Below are positions 54,763 through 63,126 of a DNA stretch of 64,000 nt, piece by piece (the stretch's first letter is position 1; each line of letters begins with the position of its first letter). The notes below the pieces were generated by a model. The model saw only the letters and a program-made list of their open reading frames with translations. It did not search any database and was not told the DNA's origin. This DNA is from CATQHD01 sp965243165 (GTDB lineage Bacteria; Actinomycetota; Acidimicrobiia; Spongiisociales; Spongiisociaceae): positions 2,046,001 to 2,110,000 of the forward strand of contig OZ251535.1 in assembly GCA_965243165.1 (NCBI GenBank), in the 5' to 3' direction. Both the position numbers and the translations under genes were made by a program.

Positions 54763-54841
54763 GCTTCGGCCCGGCGGCCGGCGGCGCAGCTGAGTTCAGG
54801 CCAGATGGGCAGAACCAAGGTTGCCCGGACAATAAGAAGTA

Positions 54842-54960
54842 CAGCGGATAGGCGGAGCAGGGATAGAAGCTGTTGCCGTTGCCGGTCAGCGGGTAGTCTG
54901 CCAGGGGATTCTCCATCCGGCTCGCCGGACCCGAACTCCCTGGTCGGCACCTATCCGCTG
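54842..54960 (+). repeat. Inverted-end element B, copy 3
   Basis: The arms CAGCGGATAGG (54842-54852) and CCTATCCGCTG (54950-54960) are exact reverse complements. The core (GCGGGTAGTCTGCCAGGGGATT, CCCGAACTCCCTGGTCGG) matches copies 1 and 2. The element is 119 bp, within 5 bases of the other copies. It follows the SLH gene; the gap from 54763 to 55342 otherwise holds only the IS110 upstream region. Confidence 0.75.
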
Positions 54961-55084
54961 TTCCTCTAACCCCGTGCAACCAAGTCTCGAAGTCCAATTC
55001 CAACCCCAGAAGCTCGCCTCCAACCCCAGTGCCCTCGGCGAGTCCGCGAAAATCAGCCCCCGCCGCCGGCAAACCCGGGCCCAT

Positions 55085-55342
55085 CCCCCGCCTCCATGCG
55101 TGTTTACTGTGTAGCCGGTAGATCCCTGGTGGGGATGGCCCAACGCCTCCTGTCCAGAGTTTTCCACAGCAGCAGCTGCTGTGGAAAACTTCTGTGACCT
55201 AGCGGTGATTGCCTCCCCACCGGGATCCTGGCTCGGTGCTGTCGCTTGATAGGAGCCTGATGGACCCACCATGTGTGTCTCTACGCATGGATGCGCACCA
55301 CCGAGCCGATCTGCCAGAAAATCCAGCAACGAAAGGATACCC
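55085..55342 (+). other. IS110 upstream non-coding region with strong hairpin (candidate bridge-RNA region)
   Basis: IS110-group elements carry a non-coding region upstream of the recombinase that encodes the guide (bridge) RNA. Here about 260 bases precede the gene without an open frame. They contain a 16-bp perfect stem with a one-base loop at 55158-55190 (left arm AGTTTTCCACAGCAGC). The element ends could not be fixed, because IS110 has no terminal inverted repeats. Assignment as bridge RNA rests on position and family knowledge only. Confidence 0.4.
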
Positions 55343-56383
55343 ATGCCCGCCCCACTACCCCGCACGGCCGGGGTCGACTCCCACAAGGACACCCTAACCG
55401 CCTGCGTAATCGACCAAACAGGCCGCCAGATCGCTGCCCGCACCTTCCCCAACACCGAAGCAGGCCACGCCCAGGCCGCCGTCTGGCTCGCCGAGCACCA
55501 GACCACCCGGGTCGGGATCGAAGGAGCAGGCAGTTACGGGCGGCGCCTGGCCGTTGCTCTCCAGAACAGGGGAACCAGCGTGGTGGAAGTCCCACCCCAG
55601 ATGACCGCCCAAGGCCGGAAACGGCAACGCACCCGCCAGAAAACCGACCACACCGACGCGCTCGTCATCGCCCGCGTCGCTCTCCGCGAGGACAACCTTC
55701 CCCCGCCCCGGCCGCAAGGCCCAATCGAGAACCTACGAGCCCTGGTGGTCTACCGGCGGGAACTCGTCGCTTCCAAAACCGCCGGCATCAACCGCCTCCA
55801 CGCCGACCTCACCCAGCTGCGGCCCGGCTACCAGCATAAACTCACAACATCAGGGCTGGCTTCCCCCAAAGCCCTCGAACGGATGAAACGGCTCCTCGCC
55901 GGCAGCGGCGGCGTCCAAACCCAGATCGCCCAGGACCGAATCCGGCGCATCAAACAACACCACCGCCAGATCACCCGACTGAATACCCAAATCAGTCAAG
56001 CCGTCCGAGCCACCGGCACCACCCTCACCAGCATCTACGGCATCGGAGACGTCCTCGCCGCTGAGATCCTGGCCGAGGTCGGAGACCCCCAGCGGTTCTC
56101 CACCAAAGCCCGGTTCGCCATGGCCAACGGAACCGCCCCCGTCCAGGCCTCATCCGGGAGAACCATCCGCCATCGGCTCAACCGAGGCGGCAACCGCCAA
56201 CTCAACCGAGCCCTCCACTACATAGCCATCACCCAGATCGCCGGACACGGCGGCGAAGGCCGCCGATACTACAAACGCCGCCTCGAACAGGGGAAAACCC
56301 GCCAAGAAGCCATCCGCTGCCTCAAACGCCACATCTCCAACCGAGTCTACAAACACCTCCAAAACACCCCCAACTTGACATAG
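55343..56383 (+). CDS. IS110-family transposase (DEDD recombinase), intact
   Basis: The protein is 346 residues from ATG 55343, with GAAAGGA upstream. The RuvC-like N-domain shows GVDSHKDTLTACVID (first Asp), RVGIEGAGSYGRRLAVAL (Glu) and the KTDHTDALVIARVALRED Asp pair. The C-terminal transposase_20 domain has LTSIYGIGDVLAAEILAEVGDPQRF and MANGTAPVQASSGRTIRHRLNRGGNRQLNRALHYIA, with the catalytic Ser in ASSG. No frameshift or missing catalytic residue is visible, so the element may be active. It lies between the SLH/sugar genes and the rhamnose mutarotase gene. Confidence 0.95.
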   Translation: MPAPLPRTAGVDSHKDTLTACVIDQTGRQIAARTFPNTEAGHAQAAVWLAEHQTTRVGIEGAGSYGRRLAVALQNRGTSVVEVPPQMTAQGRKRQRTRQKTDHTDALVIARVALREDNLPPPRPQGPIENLRALVVYRRELVASKTAGINRLHADLTQLRPGYQHKLTTSGLASPKALERMKRLLAGSGGVQTQIAQDRIRRIKQHHRQITRLNTQISQAVRATGTTLTSIYGIGDVLAAEILAEVGDPQRFSTKARFAMANGTAPVQASSGRTIRHRLNRGGNRQLNRALHYIAITQIAGHGGEGRRYYKRRLEQGKTRQEAIRCLKRHISNRVYKHLQNTPNLT

Positions 56384-56733
56384 GAGCTCACCACCTTCAA
56401 CGAAAATCCGCCGGGCCGCACGAGGCCGCCCCCGGCCCGAAGGGGCCGGACCGAACGGAATCCGTCTCTGACCGCCGCCCTCTCCAGAACTCGCGGCGGT
56501 GTTTGTGCTTCAGCCCAATAGGTATACCAAAATTCGGGGCTTCCGTCTAGGGGTACGTATGTTCGAAGATATTTCGGCGGGCTCAACCGCTTCGATCCTC
56601 CGGGCCTCACTCGGAGGCGCCCAGATCGGGGGTCAGACTCGGAAGCGGTGTTCAGTGACAGCCTCGTAACGCGGGGCACGTCCTCGCGGGCGTCCATAGG
56701 CGGCCTGACGGCAGAAGGCCCCGCCGGTCCGGG
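56384..56733. other. Intergenic region after the IS110 gene
   Basis: No gene is recognised in these 350 bases. The left part should contain the right end of the IS110 element, whose exact border cannot be seen. The rest shows no repeat shared with other gaps. Confidence 0.4.
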
Positions 56734-57060
56734 TCAGTCGAGGTGCCAGACCTCCTCGGCCCAGTAGAGGTTGCCGTCCTCGTCCACCAGACTGACGATC
56801 ACGTCCTCGAACCATTTGGACCAGCGGGTGTTGATCTCGTCGGCGCCGACCTTGGCGAAGGCGGTCGCGATGTCGGGGTGGCACTCCACGTAGGCGATGA
56901 TCTGGGCGCCCCGGCGGAACAAGCTGTAGTTCTTCAGCCCGGATTCTTGGATCAGCTCCACCAGCTCCGGCCAGATCTCGTCGTGGCGCTTCTTGTACTC
57001 GTCGGCCTTGTCGGGGTAGATCTCGAAGGTGAAGCATGCCCGCTGCAAGATGTCCTCCAT
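56734..57060 (-). CDS. rhaM: L-rhamnose mutarotase
   Basis: This 108-residue protein starts at ATG 57060 (MEDILQRACFTFEIYPDKADEYKKRHDEIWPELVELIQESGLKNY). It is the normal RhaM length. The conserved His in KRHDEIWPE, the NYSLFRRG strand, YVECHPDI and the C-terminal Trp pair WSKWFEDV are all present. It interconverts alpha and beta L-rhamnose (or fucose) as a dimeric ferredoxin-like barrel. It supports a deoxysugar theme for the genes on both sides of the IS110. No clear ribosome site precedes the start. Confidence 0.9.
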   Translation of the reverse strand: MEDILQRACFTFEIYPDKADEYKKRHDEIWPELVELIQESGLKNYSLFRRGAQIIAYVECHPDIATAFAKVGADEINTRWSKWFEDVIVSLVDEDGNLYWAEEVWHLD

Positions 57061-57206
57061 TCGGTTGCGGCTGCGTCCAGACTCTGCCCTCGAGGATAGC
57101 ACCGCCCCTCTCGGCCTCCGGGCGGACGCCGCGCCGGGGGGCGCGGTTGCAGCCCGGCGGGCATCGCCGTATTGTCATACCAGAACAGATGCCGACTGGA
57201 GGGTTC

Positions 57207-58301
57207 ATGGGTTCCAACGATCGGGTGCGGGTGGGAGTCATCGGGGCGGGTTCTTGGGCGGCGGGCAACCATATCCCCGTACTGCAGAAGCGGGACGACG
57301 TGGAGCTGGTGGCGGCGTGCCGCAAGGGCCGAGAGGCGCTGGAGCTGCTCAAGGACAAGTTCGGATTCGAGCACATCACCGAGGACTACCGGGAGGTCTT
57401 GGAGATGGATCTGGACGCGGTGGTGGTGGCCAGCCCGGTGATCTTCCACCACGAACACGCCAAGGCCGCCATGGAAGCGGGGGCCAACGTACTCTGCGAG
57501 AAGCCGGTAACCATCCACCCCGCCGACGCCTGGGACCTCGACGCAACCGCCAAGGAGCTCGGCCGGCATCTGGTGATCTCGTTCGGTTGGCACTACCGGC
57601 CCACCGTCATCGAAGCCAAGCGGATGATGACCGAAGGCGGCGGCGTGGGCGAGATCGAGCACATCCTGGTGGCCATGGCCTCGGGGACGAGAGAGCTGCT
57701 GAAGGCCACCGGCGCCTACGAGGGGTCGGCCGCCGACTTCATGCCCGACTGGGACACCTGGACCGACCCGGCCGTCTCCGGCGGCGGCTACGCCCCGGCG
57801 CAGCTGAGCCACGCCATGGGCCTGGCCCTCTGGCTGAGCGGAGAGCGCGTCAAGGAGGTGTTCGCCCTGATGAACAACGCCGGCGCCAGGGTGGATCTGC
57901 ATGACGCCATCGCCCTCCGTTACCAATCGGGGGCCACCGGAGCGCTGAGCGGCGCCAGCTGCCCCAGCCAGGCCGGGGCGGACGACATCGCCGACGAGCC
58001 TTGGCCCCGCCACCAGCTCCAGGTGCGCATCTACGGCAGCGAAGGCCAGTTGATCGTCGACTTGGAACGCGACTTCCTCTGGCACTTCCGCGAGGACGGC
58101 GTAGACGCAAAGGCCGACCTTCCGGACCATGCGGGCCTCTACCAGTGCGACGGCCCGCCCGACACCCTCATCGATCTCACCAAGGGCGGGGGCGCCCCCA
58201 ACCGCTCGCCGGGCGAGGTGGGGGCCCGCTCGGTGGAGGCGGTCTACACCGCCTACGAGAGCGTCCGCACCGGCGGGCTGGCCGCCGTTCCCGGAATCTG
58301 A
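57207..58301 (+). CDS. Gfo/Idh/MocA-family oxidoreductase
   Basis: The protein is 364 residues from ATG 57207, with GGAGGG upstream. The N-terminal Rossmann fold reads VRVGVIGAGSWAAGNHIPVL. VVVASPVIFHHEHAKAAMEAGANVLCEKPVTIHPADA carries the family Lys of the EKP motif. FGWHYRPTVIEAKRMM leads into the C-terminal beta-sheet domain (SGGGYAPAQLSHAMGLALWL) with a likely catalytic His. It would oxidise a sugar or inositol-like substrate with NAD(P). It is divergent from rhaM with a 146-base gap, so they may share regulation. Confidence 0.9.
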   Translation: MGSNDRVRVGVIGAGSWAAGNHIPVLQKRDDVELVAACRKGREALELLKDKFGFEHITEDYREVLEMDLDAVVVASPVIFHHEHAKAAMEAGANVLCEKPVTIHPADAWDLDATAKELGRHLVISFGWHYRPTVIEAKRMMTEGGGVGEIEHILVAMASGTRELLKATGAYEGSAADFMPDWDTWTDPAVSGGGYAPAQLSHAMGLALWLSGERVKEVFALMNNAGARVDLHDAIALRYQSGATGALSGASCPSQAGADDIADEPWPRHQLQVRIYGSEGQLIVDLERDFLWHFREDGVDAKADLPDHAGLYQCDGPPDTLIDLTKGGGAPNRSPGEVGARSVEAVYTAYESVRTGGLAAVPGI

Positions 58302-58346
58302 GCCGAGAGCTCCGATGGGCCGCTCAGGCCGGAGGCAGGCCGCCGC

Positions 58347-59312
58347 TTGACCCTTCTCGCCGGGGGCGGCAAGCGCCGACTCGCATCCCGGCCGAACCTT
58401 CCGCTGGCCGCCATGTGCCTCAGCGTGCTGCTGATGAGCACCGGGCTGATCGCGGTCCAGTCCTCCGACCTGGCGGGGGTCCAGTTCTCCTTCTGGCGCC
58501 TGTGGACGGCGGTGGTCCTCCTCGGTTCCCTCGCCGCGGTGCGGGCGGTCTGGTTCGGGGTCCGCACTCCCCTCTCCCAACTCCGGAAGGCGGTGTGGCC
58601 GGGGCTGGCCCTCGGATTCGCTCAGCCCCTCTTCTTCACCTCCATGAAGCTGACCTCGGTCACCGATGTCGTGCTGCTGAGCTCTCTGATCCCGCTGATC
58701 GTCAGCCTGATCGCCATACCGCTGCTGGGCGAGAGGCCGGGCAACCGCTTCCGCGGGTGGACGGTGCTGGCGGTGGTCGGAGCGGCTCTGGTGGTGTGGG
58801 GCGGGTCGGCCGGCGTCGAAGGCAACCCGGCCGGCATGGCGATGGCGGTGGTCTCGGTGGTCAGCTGGTCGCTCTACCTGGTGCTGCTGAAGATCGCCCG
58901 CAACCACATCGAGGACACCGTCCTCCTGCTCTGGAGCATCTTCACGATCAGCGCCCTGGCGGTTACCGTCTACACGGCCGCCTCCGGCTGGGACATCGGC
59001 CCCGCCTCCGGGCGTGACCTCCTCCTGGTCCTCTACGCCTCGCTAATTCCGGGCGGCGTCGGCGTGTTTCTCATGGTTTGGTCGTTCCGGTGGCTTCCCG
59101 CCAACATCCCGCCCCTGGTGCTGCGCGCCGAGCCGGTGATATCGAGCGCCTTGGCTTGGTGGCTGCTCTCCGAACCGATAGCCCTGATGCACTACATCGG
59201 AGGAGGCGTGTCCCTGATAGGCGTGATCGGGGCGATCCTGAGCCCCTCCGGACAACGGTTGATGGCCAACGAACGCAACAAAACCGCCATCGCCGGCAGA
59301 AAGATGACATAG
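58347..59312 (+). CDS. DMT-superfamily (EamA-type) transporter
   Basis: The protein is 321 residues, started at TTG 58347. It has ten TM helices in two halves, with the conserved block VTDVVLLSSLIPLIVSLIAIPLLGERPGNRFRGWTVLAVVGAALVVWGG ending half one. Half two ends with PPLVLRAEPVISSALAWWLLSEPIALMHYIGGGVSLIGVIGAIL. The substrate is unknown. It follows the Gfo/Idh gene by 45 bases and could export or import a metabolite of the same pathway. Confidence 0.88.
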   Translation: MTLLAGGGKRRLASRPNLPLAAMCLSVLLMSTGLIAVQSSDLAGVQFSFWRLWTAVVLLGSLAAVRAVWFGVRTPLSQLRKAVWPGLALGFAQPLFFTSMKLTSVTDVVLLSSLIPLIVSLIAIPLLGERPGNRFRGWTVLAVVGAALVVWGGSAGVEGNPAGMAMAVVSVVSWSLYLVLLKIARNHIEDTVLLLWSIFTISALAVTVYTAASGWDIGPASGRDLLLVLYASLIPGGVGVFLMVWSFRWLPANIPPLVLRAEPVISSALAWWLLSEPIALMHYIGGGVSLIGVIGAILSPSGQRLMANERNKTAIAGRKMT

Positions 59313-59366
59313 ACTGATGGTGCGTGTTATACGCCGCCTTCGGCGCTGTTCTTGATCTAACAGCGC
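59304..59366 (+). promoter_or_regulatory. Putative promoter and inverted-repeat operator of the toxin-antitoxin operon
   Basis: ATGACA (59304-59309) and TATACG (59328-59333) form a moderate promoter with an 18-base spacer. Just downstream, GCGCTGTT (59343-59350) and AACAGCGC (59359-59366) are a perfect inverted repeat with an 8-base centre, 24 bases before GTG 59391. Such a site suits autoregulation by the antitoxin. A role as terminator of the preceding gene is the alternative. Confidence 0.4.
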
Positions 59367-59390
59367 CTGGGCAGAAAGGAGCGGAAGAAC

Positions 59391-60035
59391 GTGGCTGATG
59401 CGGGCGGTGTCTCGCCGGAACCCGACAGGCATCTCGGACAAGGCATCTACGACCTCGTAGAAGCGGCCCGAATCATCAAGAGAAACCCGGATACGATCGG
59501 GAGCTGGACCAAGGGAGAACCTCCCCTGCATCCGGTGGCCCACGACCGAATTCTCTCTTTTCGGGACCTCATCAGCCTATGGGTGATCTCCGAGCTGGTA
59601 AAGCGCGGTGTTCCGAAGCGGCATATCAGGTCAGGTCGTGATTACGTCGCTAAACAGGCTGGTACAAAGCATCCGTTCGCCCATCGTCACCTCGCTACGG
59701 TGGGCGCCGGATTCTTCTCTAGGCTCAACCGTTCCGAGGATTGGGTGGATGCAGGAAAGGGAGGCCAAGGGTCGTTTCAGATGGTCATCCAAAACCTGAT
59801 CCAACCGATCGAATACGGGCCGGATCTCCACGCGGCCAAATGGTGGCCCGTGCGAGGGATATTGCTGGACCCGACGATACAAGCCGGGGCGCCCTGCATA
59901 GAAGGAACCCGTATACCGACCACATTGGTGGCCAAACTCGACAAGGCAGGTGAACACAAAGAGGACATCGCCGAGGACATGAGATTGGACGTTGCCCAGG
60001 TCAACACAGCCTTGGAGTACGAACTTGCCGCCTGA
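59391..60035 (+). CDS. DUF433-domain antitoxin-like protein
   Basis: The protein is 214 residues from GTG 59391, with AAAGGAGCGG upstream. The N-terminal part (GIYDLVEAARIIKRNPDTIGSW, then FRDLISLWVISELVKRGVPKRHIRSGRD) looks like a MerR/helix-turn-helix DNA-binding region. The C-terminal part (RGILLDPTIQAGAPCIEGTRIPTTLVAKLDKAGEHKEDIAEDMRLDVAQVNTALEYE) is a DUF433 domain, common in VapB-like antitoxins. It overlaps the downstream PIN-like gene by 11 bases. It probably represses its own operon and neutralises the toxin. Confidence 0.82.
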   Translation: MADAGGVSPEPDRHLGQGIYDLVEAARIIKRNPDTIGSWTKGEPPLHPVAHDRILSFRDLISLWVISELVKRGVPKRHIRSGRDYVAKQAGTKHPFAHRHLATVGAGFFSRLNRSEDWVDAGKGGQGSFQMVIQNLIQPIEYGPDLHAAKWWPVRGILLDPTIQAGAPCIEGTRIPTTLVAKLDKAGEHKEDIAEDMRLDVAQVNTALEYELAA

Positions 60036-60549
60036 GCACCAGACCCGCCGGCGCAGGCCTCCCCGAACGCGCTACCTGTTCGACGAGCTTCTACCGTGGA
60101 GGGTAGCCAGTGCGCTGAAAGAGCTAGAGTACTACACTAGCTATGTGGGTAATAAAGAAGATAATGCACCTGAGCGAGGCTCGCCCGATCCAATAATTAT
60201 TGAACATGCCCGGAGATACAATCAAGTATTGATCACATACAATCATGACATGATTGTGTTGCTTACCGAACAGAAGCAGTCGTTCATCTGGCTGGACCCA
60301 CGCGGGAAACCATTTACGAAAGAAGAGATGGTCGTTCGTATATTCCTCGTAGCGCACGAGTGGGAAGAGATACTGAAAGAGGCCTCCAAACCGGTATGTA
60401 TCCGCACCCTGCGAACTAAGAACGAAGTTTTGACACTTGATCGCGCCGCCCACTTGGCGAAGCAACGCATGAGGCGGCTAACTGCAAGACCCCGCCAGGA
60501 ACCCAAACCTAGACCGCTCGGACCATTGATCAAGACAACATCTGAATAG
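60025..60549 (+). CDS. DUF5615 PIN-like toxin
   Basis: The protein is 174 residues from TTG 60025, in an 11-base overlap with the antitoxin gene. The core YLFDELLPWRVASALKELEYY has the first acidic site of the PIN-like fold. GSPDPIIIEHARRYNQVLITYNHDMIVLL adds the further acidic residues (the usual motif is vlvT.DkDF, here YNHDM). The rest is helical with a basic tail. PIN-like toxins are usually Mg(2+)-dependent RNases. The replacement of the Asp-x-Asp motif by NHD is worth noting. This stretch is AT-richer than its flanks. Confidence 0.8.
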   Translation: MPPEHQTRRRRPPRTRYLFDELLPWRVASALKELEYYTSYVGNKEDNAPERGSPDPIIIEHARRYNQVLITYNHDMIVLLTEQKQSFIWLDPRGKPFTKEEMVVRIFLVAHEWEEILKEASKPVCIRTLRTKNEVLTLDRAAHLAKQRMRRLTARPRQEPKPRPLGPLIKTTSE

Positions 60550-60593
60550 CATTCGGCCAGGGAGACCTGCATCGGCCCAACGCCCAGCGGGAA

Positions 60594-61667
60594 CTATCGG
60601 CGGCCAGGGTGCGGGCGGCATTCAGCCAGCCAAGGGGCGGAGGGCATCAGCCCGGCCGCCGGGTAGAAGCCCGGTGCGGCCCGCAGCGCCGCCGGGAGGG
60701 TGTTCACGAGGAGGGCGGAGGTGGTCATCACCGCCGACAGGCCCGGACTGATCGTCAGATCGATCTCGTTCCCGCCGTATATGCGGATGCGGTCGCGCAC
60801 CTCCCAGCCGGCCGCTTCGGGGTCCACATGCAGGGAGAGCTCGAATCTGAGCCATTCCCGGCCCCCGGCCCAGGCCGAGGCGAGCTGGGAGGCGCCGGCG
60901 GTCTCGGGCGGGCGGATGGTGTATTCGGCCAGCTCGTGAACCTGCACGGCGGGGATCGGTTCGACCTGCTCTTCGTACCGGTCGATCTCTAGCCCGAACC
61001 CTGCGGCCAAGGCGCGGGCGCTCTCGGGAAAGCCGATGTGGCCCCGCACCCGGCGCTCGGCCGCGGCGCGCCGGAAATCGTCCTCGAGGTAACCCACGCC
61101 CAGCGCACGGTGGATCGTCCGACCGAACACCGACGCGTCGAGGATACGCTGGATGAGGATGCGGTCGACATCCCAGGCGGCCCCGGCGAGCGCCAGCGGC
61201 AGCGCATCGAACACGAACCCGGGGTTGATCCCGGCGGCGGCGATCACCACCCCCGCCTCCGACGCGAGGCGCTCCAGGCGGGCGGCCTCCCCCGGCCTCT
61301 CGAGGTCGGGCCAGGCCAGCTCCTCGCTGGTGCCTACGACGTGGACGCCCCGGCGGACGCACCTTTCGATGTCGGGCAGCACCTCGCCGAGGGGCGACCG
61401 AGTGGCGATGAAGGCCGCCTCCGGAGCGGCCTGGTCCAACATTTCGTCAGCCTCCTCCCAGACTTTCACCCCCCGCCAAACCGGGGCCGGAGGCCGGGCG
61501 GCGGCACCTTCGGCCGCCGGACGCCGCACCGCGCCCGCGACTTCGATCCACGGCCGCATCCGGCACAGCTCGAGCGCAGCCGAGGCCACACTCCCCACCC
61601 CGAAGAAAACAACCCTCACCCTCGTTGGATGAATCGGATCCCACTGAGCAGTTCTATGTTCCTCCAT
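60594..61667 (-). CDS. DapB-like NAD(P)H-dependent reductase
   Basis: The protein is 357 residues from ATG 61667, with AGGAAG upstream. The N-terminal Rossmann motif VRVVFFGVGSVASAALELC is followed by AAFIATRSPLGEVLPDIERCVRRGVHVVGTSEELAWP and AGINPGFVFDALPLALAGAAWDVDRI. This is the layout of dihydrodipicolinate-reductase-like dehydrogenases such as 2,4-diaminopentanoate dehydrogenase. The canonical DapB catalytic motif is absent, so lysine synthesis is not its job. It likely acts on an amino or keto acid. It converges on the toxin gene with 44 bases between. Confidence 0.8.
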   Translation of the reverse strand: MEEHRTAQWDPIHPTRVRVVFFGVGSVASAALELCRMRPWIEVAGAVRRPAAEGAAARPPAPVWRGVKVWEEADEMLDQAAPEAAFIATRSPLGEVLPDIERCVRRGVHVVGTSEELAWPDLERPGEAARLERLASEAGVVIAAAGINPGFVFDALPLALAGAAWDVDRILIQRILDASVFGRTIHRALGVGYLEDDFRRAAAERRVRGHIGFPESARALAAGFGLEIDRYEEQVEPIPAVQVHELAEYTIRPPETAGASQLASAWAGGREWLRFELSLHVDPEAAGWEVRDRIRIYGGNEIDLTISPGLSAVMTTSALLVNTLPAALRAAPGFYPAAGLMPSAPWLAECRPHPGRR

Positions 61668-61723
61668 ACCTATCGACCTACTTCCTTTAACCTCAATCCG
61701 ATGCTATAGACAGCAAGGATGTT

Positions 61724-62209
61724 CTAATGATGGTCGAGACCGCTCACCTTGGAACGAATGACAAGAAGAGCTGTTCCCGCACTAGCAACCGGTAGGATCA
61801 CTAGGCCACCCACTGCCAAAATATCCCAAACACGATAACCTGAAAAGACCAGGAACGCCGCTAGCACCAAAGCCGAAAGCACAAGAAAGAAGGCCATCCA
61901 TTGACCTCTCAAAAGGGCTTTACGTATGGTTGGCACCATATCCATCTCCTTCTTCATTCTATGGTTGCTCTGTTTCTCGTATTGGTCAAACAGCCTTCGC
62001 GTCGCTCCGGGGAGGAGGGACTCATATTCCCGCAACACCTCAGGCGGAGGGAGGGGAGCAACCCACAACTTCTCATAGCGGAACCGGGCTATTTCTTCAG
62101 ATATAGGTATACCTTGAGCTTGAGTCTCAACCGACTCGGATCGACGAGCCGCGGCTGGCTTCGGCAAGTCAGGCGGTTCTGAGAGCGGAGGCTCAGAGGA
62201 GCTGTTCAC
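61724..62209 (-). CDS. DUF2335-type predicted membrane protein
   Basis: The protein is 161 residues. A proline-rich N-terminus leads to VAPLPPPEVLREYESLLPGATRRLFDQYEKQSNHRMKKE, the DUF2335 signature. Two TM helices follow (MAFFLVLSALVLAAFLVFSGY and WDILAVGGLVILPVASAGTALLVI). The family is widespread and uncharacterised and often sits on mobile DNA. Its start overlaps the end of the small gene at 62193 by 17 bases, so they form an operon. Confidence 0.82.
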   Translation of the reverse strand: MNSSSEPPLSEPPDLPKPAAARRSESVETQAQGIPISEEIARFRYEKLWVAPLPPPEVLREYESLLPGATRRLFDQYEKQSNHRMKKEMDMVPTIRKALLRGQWMAFFLVLSALVLAAFLVFSGYRVWDILAVGGLVILPVASAGTALLVIRSKVSGLDHH

Positions 62210-62432
62210 GCTCAGATTTCAGTTGCGGTTCAACTATCTTCCAGGCAAGTGCCAGATCGTCCATAACCACCTGCCAGTCGCGCGCCACGGCCTCCGCATC
62301 AGCTCTCAACGCGGCTTCGCCTGTCAACGGGCGGCCAAAGCCGGAGAACAACCCGAACAGGTCAAAAGCTCGGGCTGCTCCGCTCCAGAAGGCGCGCTGG
62401 ACTGACAGTCGGCGAACATCCAGAGACAGCAT
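62193..62432 (-). CDS. Small protein (79 aa) upstream of the DUF2335 gene
   Basis: ATG 62432 has a strong GGAAGGAAGG site. The product (MLSLDVRRLSVQRAFWSGAA, then a hydrophobic-aromatic FDLFGLFSGFG turn, then a helix ending IVEPQLKSEREQLL) is not recognised. It is followed in overlap by the DUF2335 gene. It may be a cytoplasmic partner of that membrane protein. Confidence 0.65.
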   Translation of the reverse strand: MLSLDVRRLSVQRAFWSGAARAFDLFGLFSGFGRPLTGEAALRADAEAVARDWQVVMDDLALAWKIVEPQLKSEREQLL

Positions 62433-62595
62433 GATGTGCCTTCCTTCCCTACTCCCTACCTGTGTCCTAGCACAGTGTATCACAAACGCCGCAGTCGAGC
62501 GGGGACGAGGCGGCGGGTGGCTCAGACCGGCGAAAGGCCAGGGCTTGGGGCTGTCCCCGCCCCCTCGGCATCGGGGCCAGGCCTGACTCCGGCGG

Positions 62596-63039
62596 TCAGC
62601 GCCGCCGGGCGCGGCGGTAGAGGTCGACGAAGGCTTCGACCGGGTATCGGGCAACGGCGTCTCCGACCACCTCGAGCGGCAGGTCGTCGAGGCGGCGGAA
62701 GCGCACGCAGCTCTTGCCCATGTCCATGCGCTTGCCGGCGGCCCGGTACGCCTCCTCGAAGTCCCGGCGGGCGGCGGGGTCGGCGTACACCCCCGACAGG
62801 TACACGGCCATGTGCCGCTTCTGGGAGGCCAGGGCCGCGTACATCAGAGGCTTCCCGTTGTAGGTGTCGGGCTCGACGGCGAGGGGGACCTCGTATGAGA
62901 TCATCCCCCAGCGCATCTCCTCGGCGTACCCCACAGGCAGCCGATCGAGGATGACCGCCCTCACCGCCGACAGGGCTTCCCGCCGGTCCGGGGGCAGACC
63001 CTCCAGATACTCCTCGACCGTGGCCGCATCCGATCTCAT
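62596..63039 (-). CDS. DUF1801-domain protein (YdhG-like)
   Basis: The protein is 147 residues from ATG 63039 (MRSDAATVEEYLEGLPPDRREALSAVRAVIL). EEMRWGMISYEV, YNGKPLMYAALASQKRHMAVYLSGVY, and GKSCVRFRRLDDLPLEVVGDAVAR are the hallmarks of the DUF1801 fold. Related proteins have been discussed as frataxin-like iron-binding folds. No catalytic residues are known. It is divergent from the AAA gene at the right edge. Confidence 0.85.
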   Translation of the reverse strand: MRSDAATVEEYLEGLPPDRREALSAVRAVILDRLPVGYAEEMRWGMISYEVPLAVEPDTYNGKPLMYAALASQKRHMAVYLSGVYADPAARRDFEEAYRAAGKRMDMGKSCVRFRRLDDLPLEVVGDAVARYPVEAFVDLYRRARRR

Positions 63040-63092
63040 CGCCCCCAGCATACAGCGCACGAAGGGTTATGCGTCATGATGTCATCGGAATT

Positions 63093-63120
63093 TCGACATC
63101 GTTCCCGTTTAGTGTAAGAT
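63093..63120 (+). promoter_or_regulatory. Putative promoter of the right-edge AAA gene (likely leaderless)
   Basis: TCGACA (63093-63098, 5 of 6) and TAAGAT (63115-63120, 4 of 6) have a 16-base spacer. The -10 ends 6 bases before ATG 63127, so transcription should begin at or next to the A of the start codon. No Shine-Dalgarno sequence is present. Confidence 0.45.
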
Positions 63121-63126
63121 GACCGC

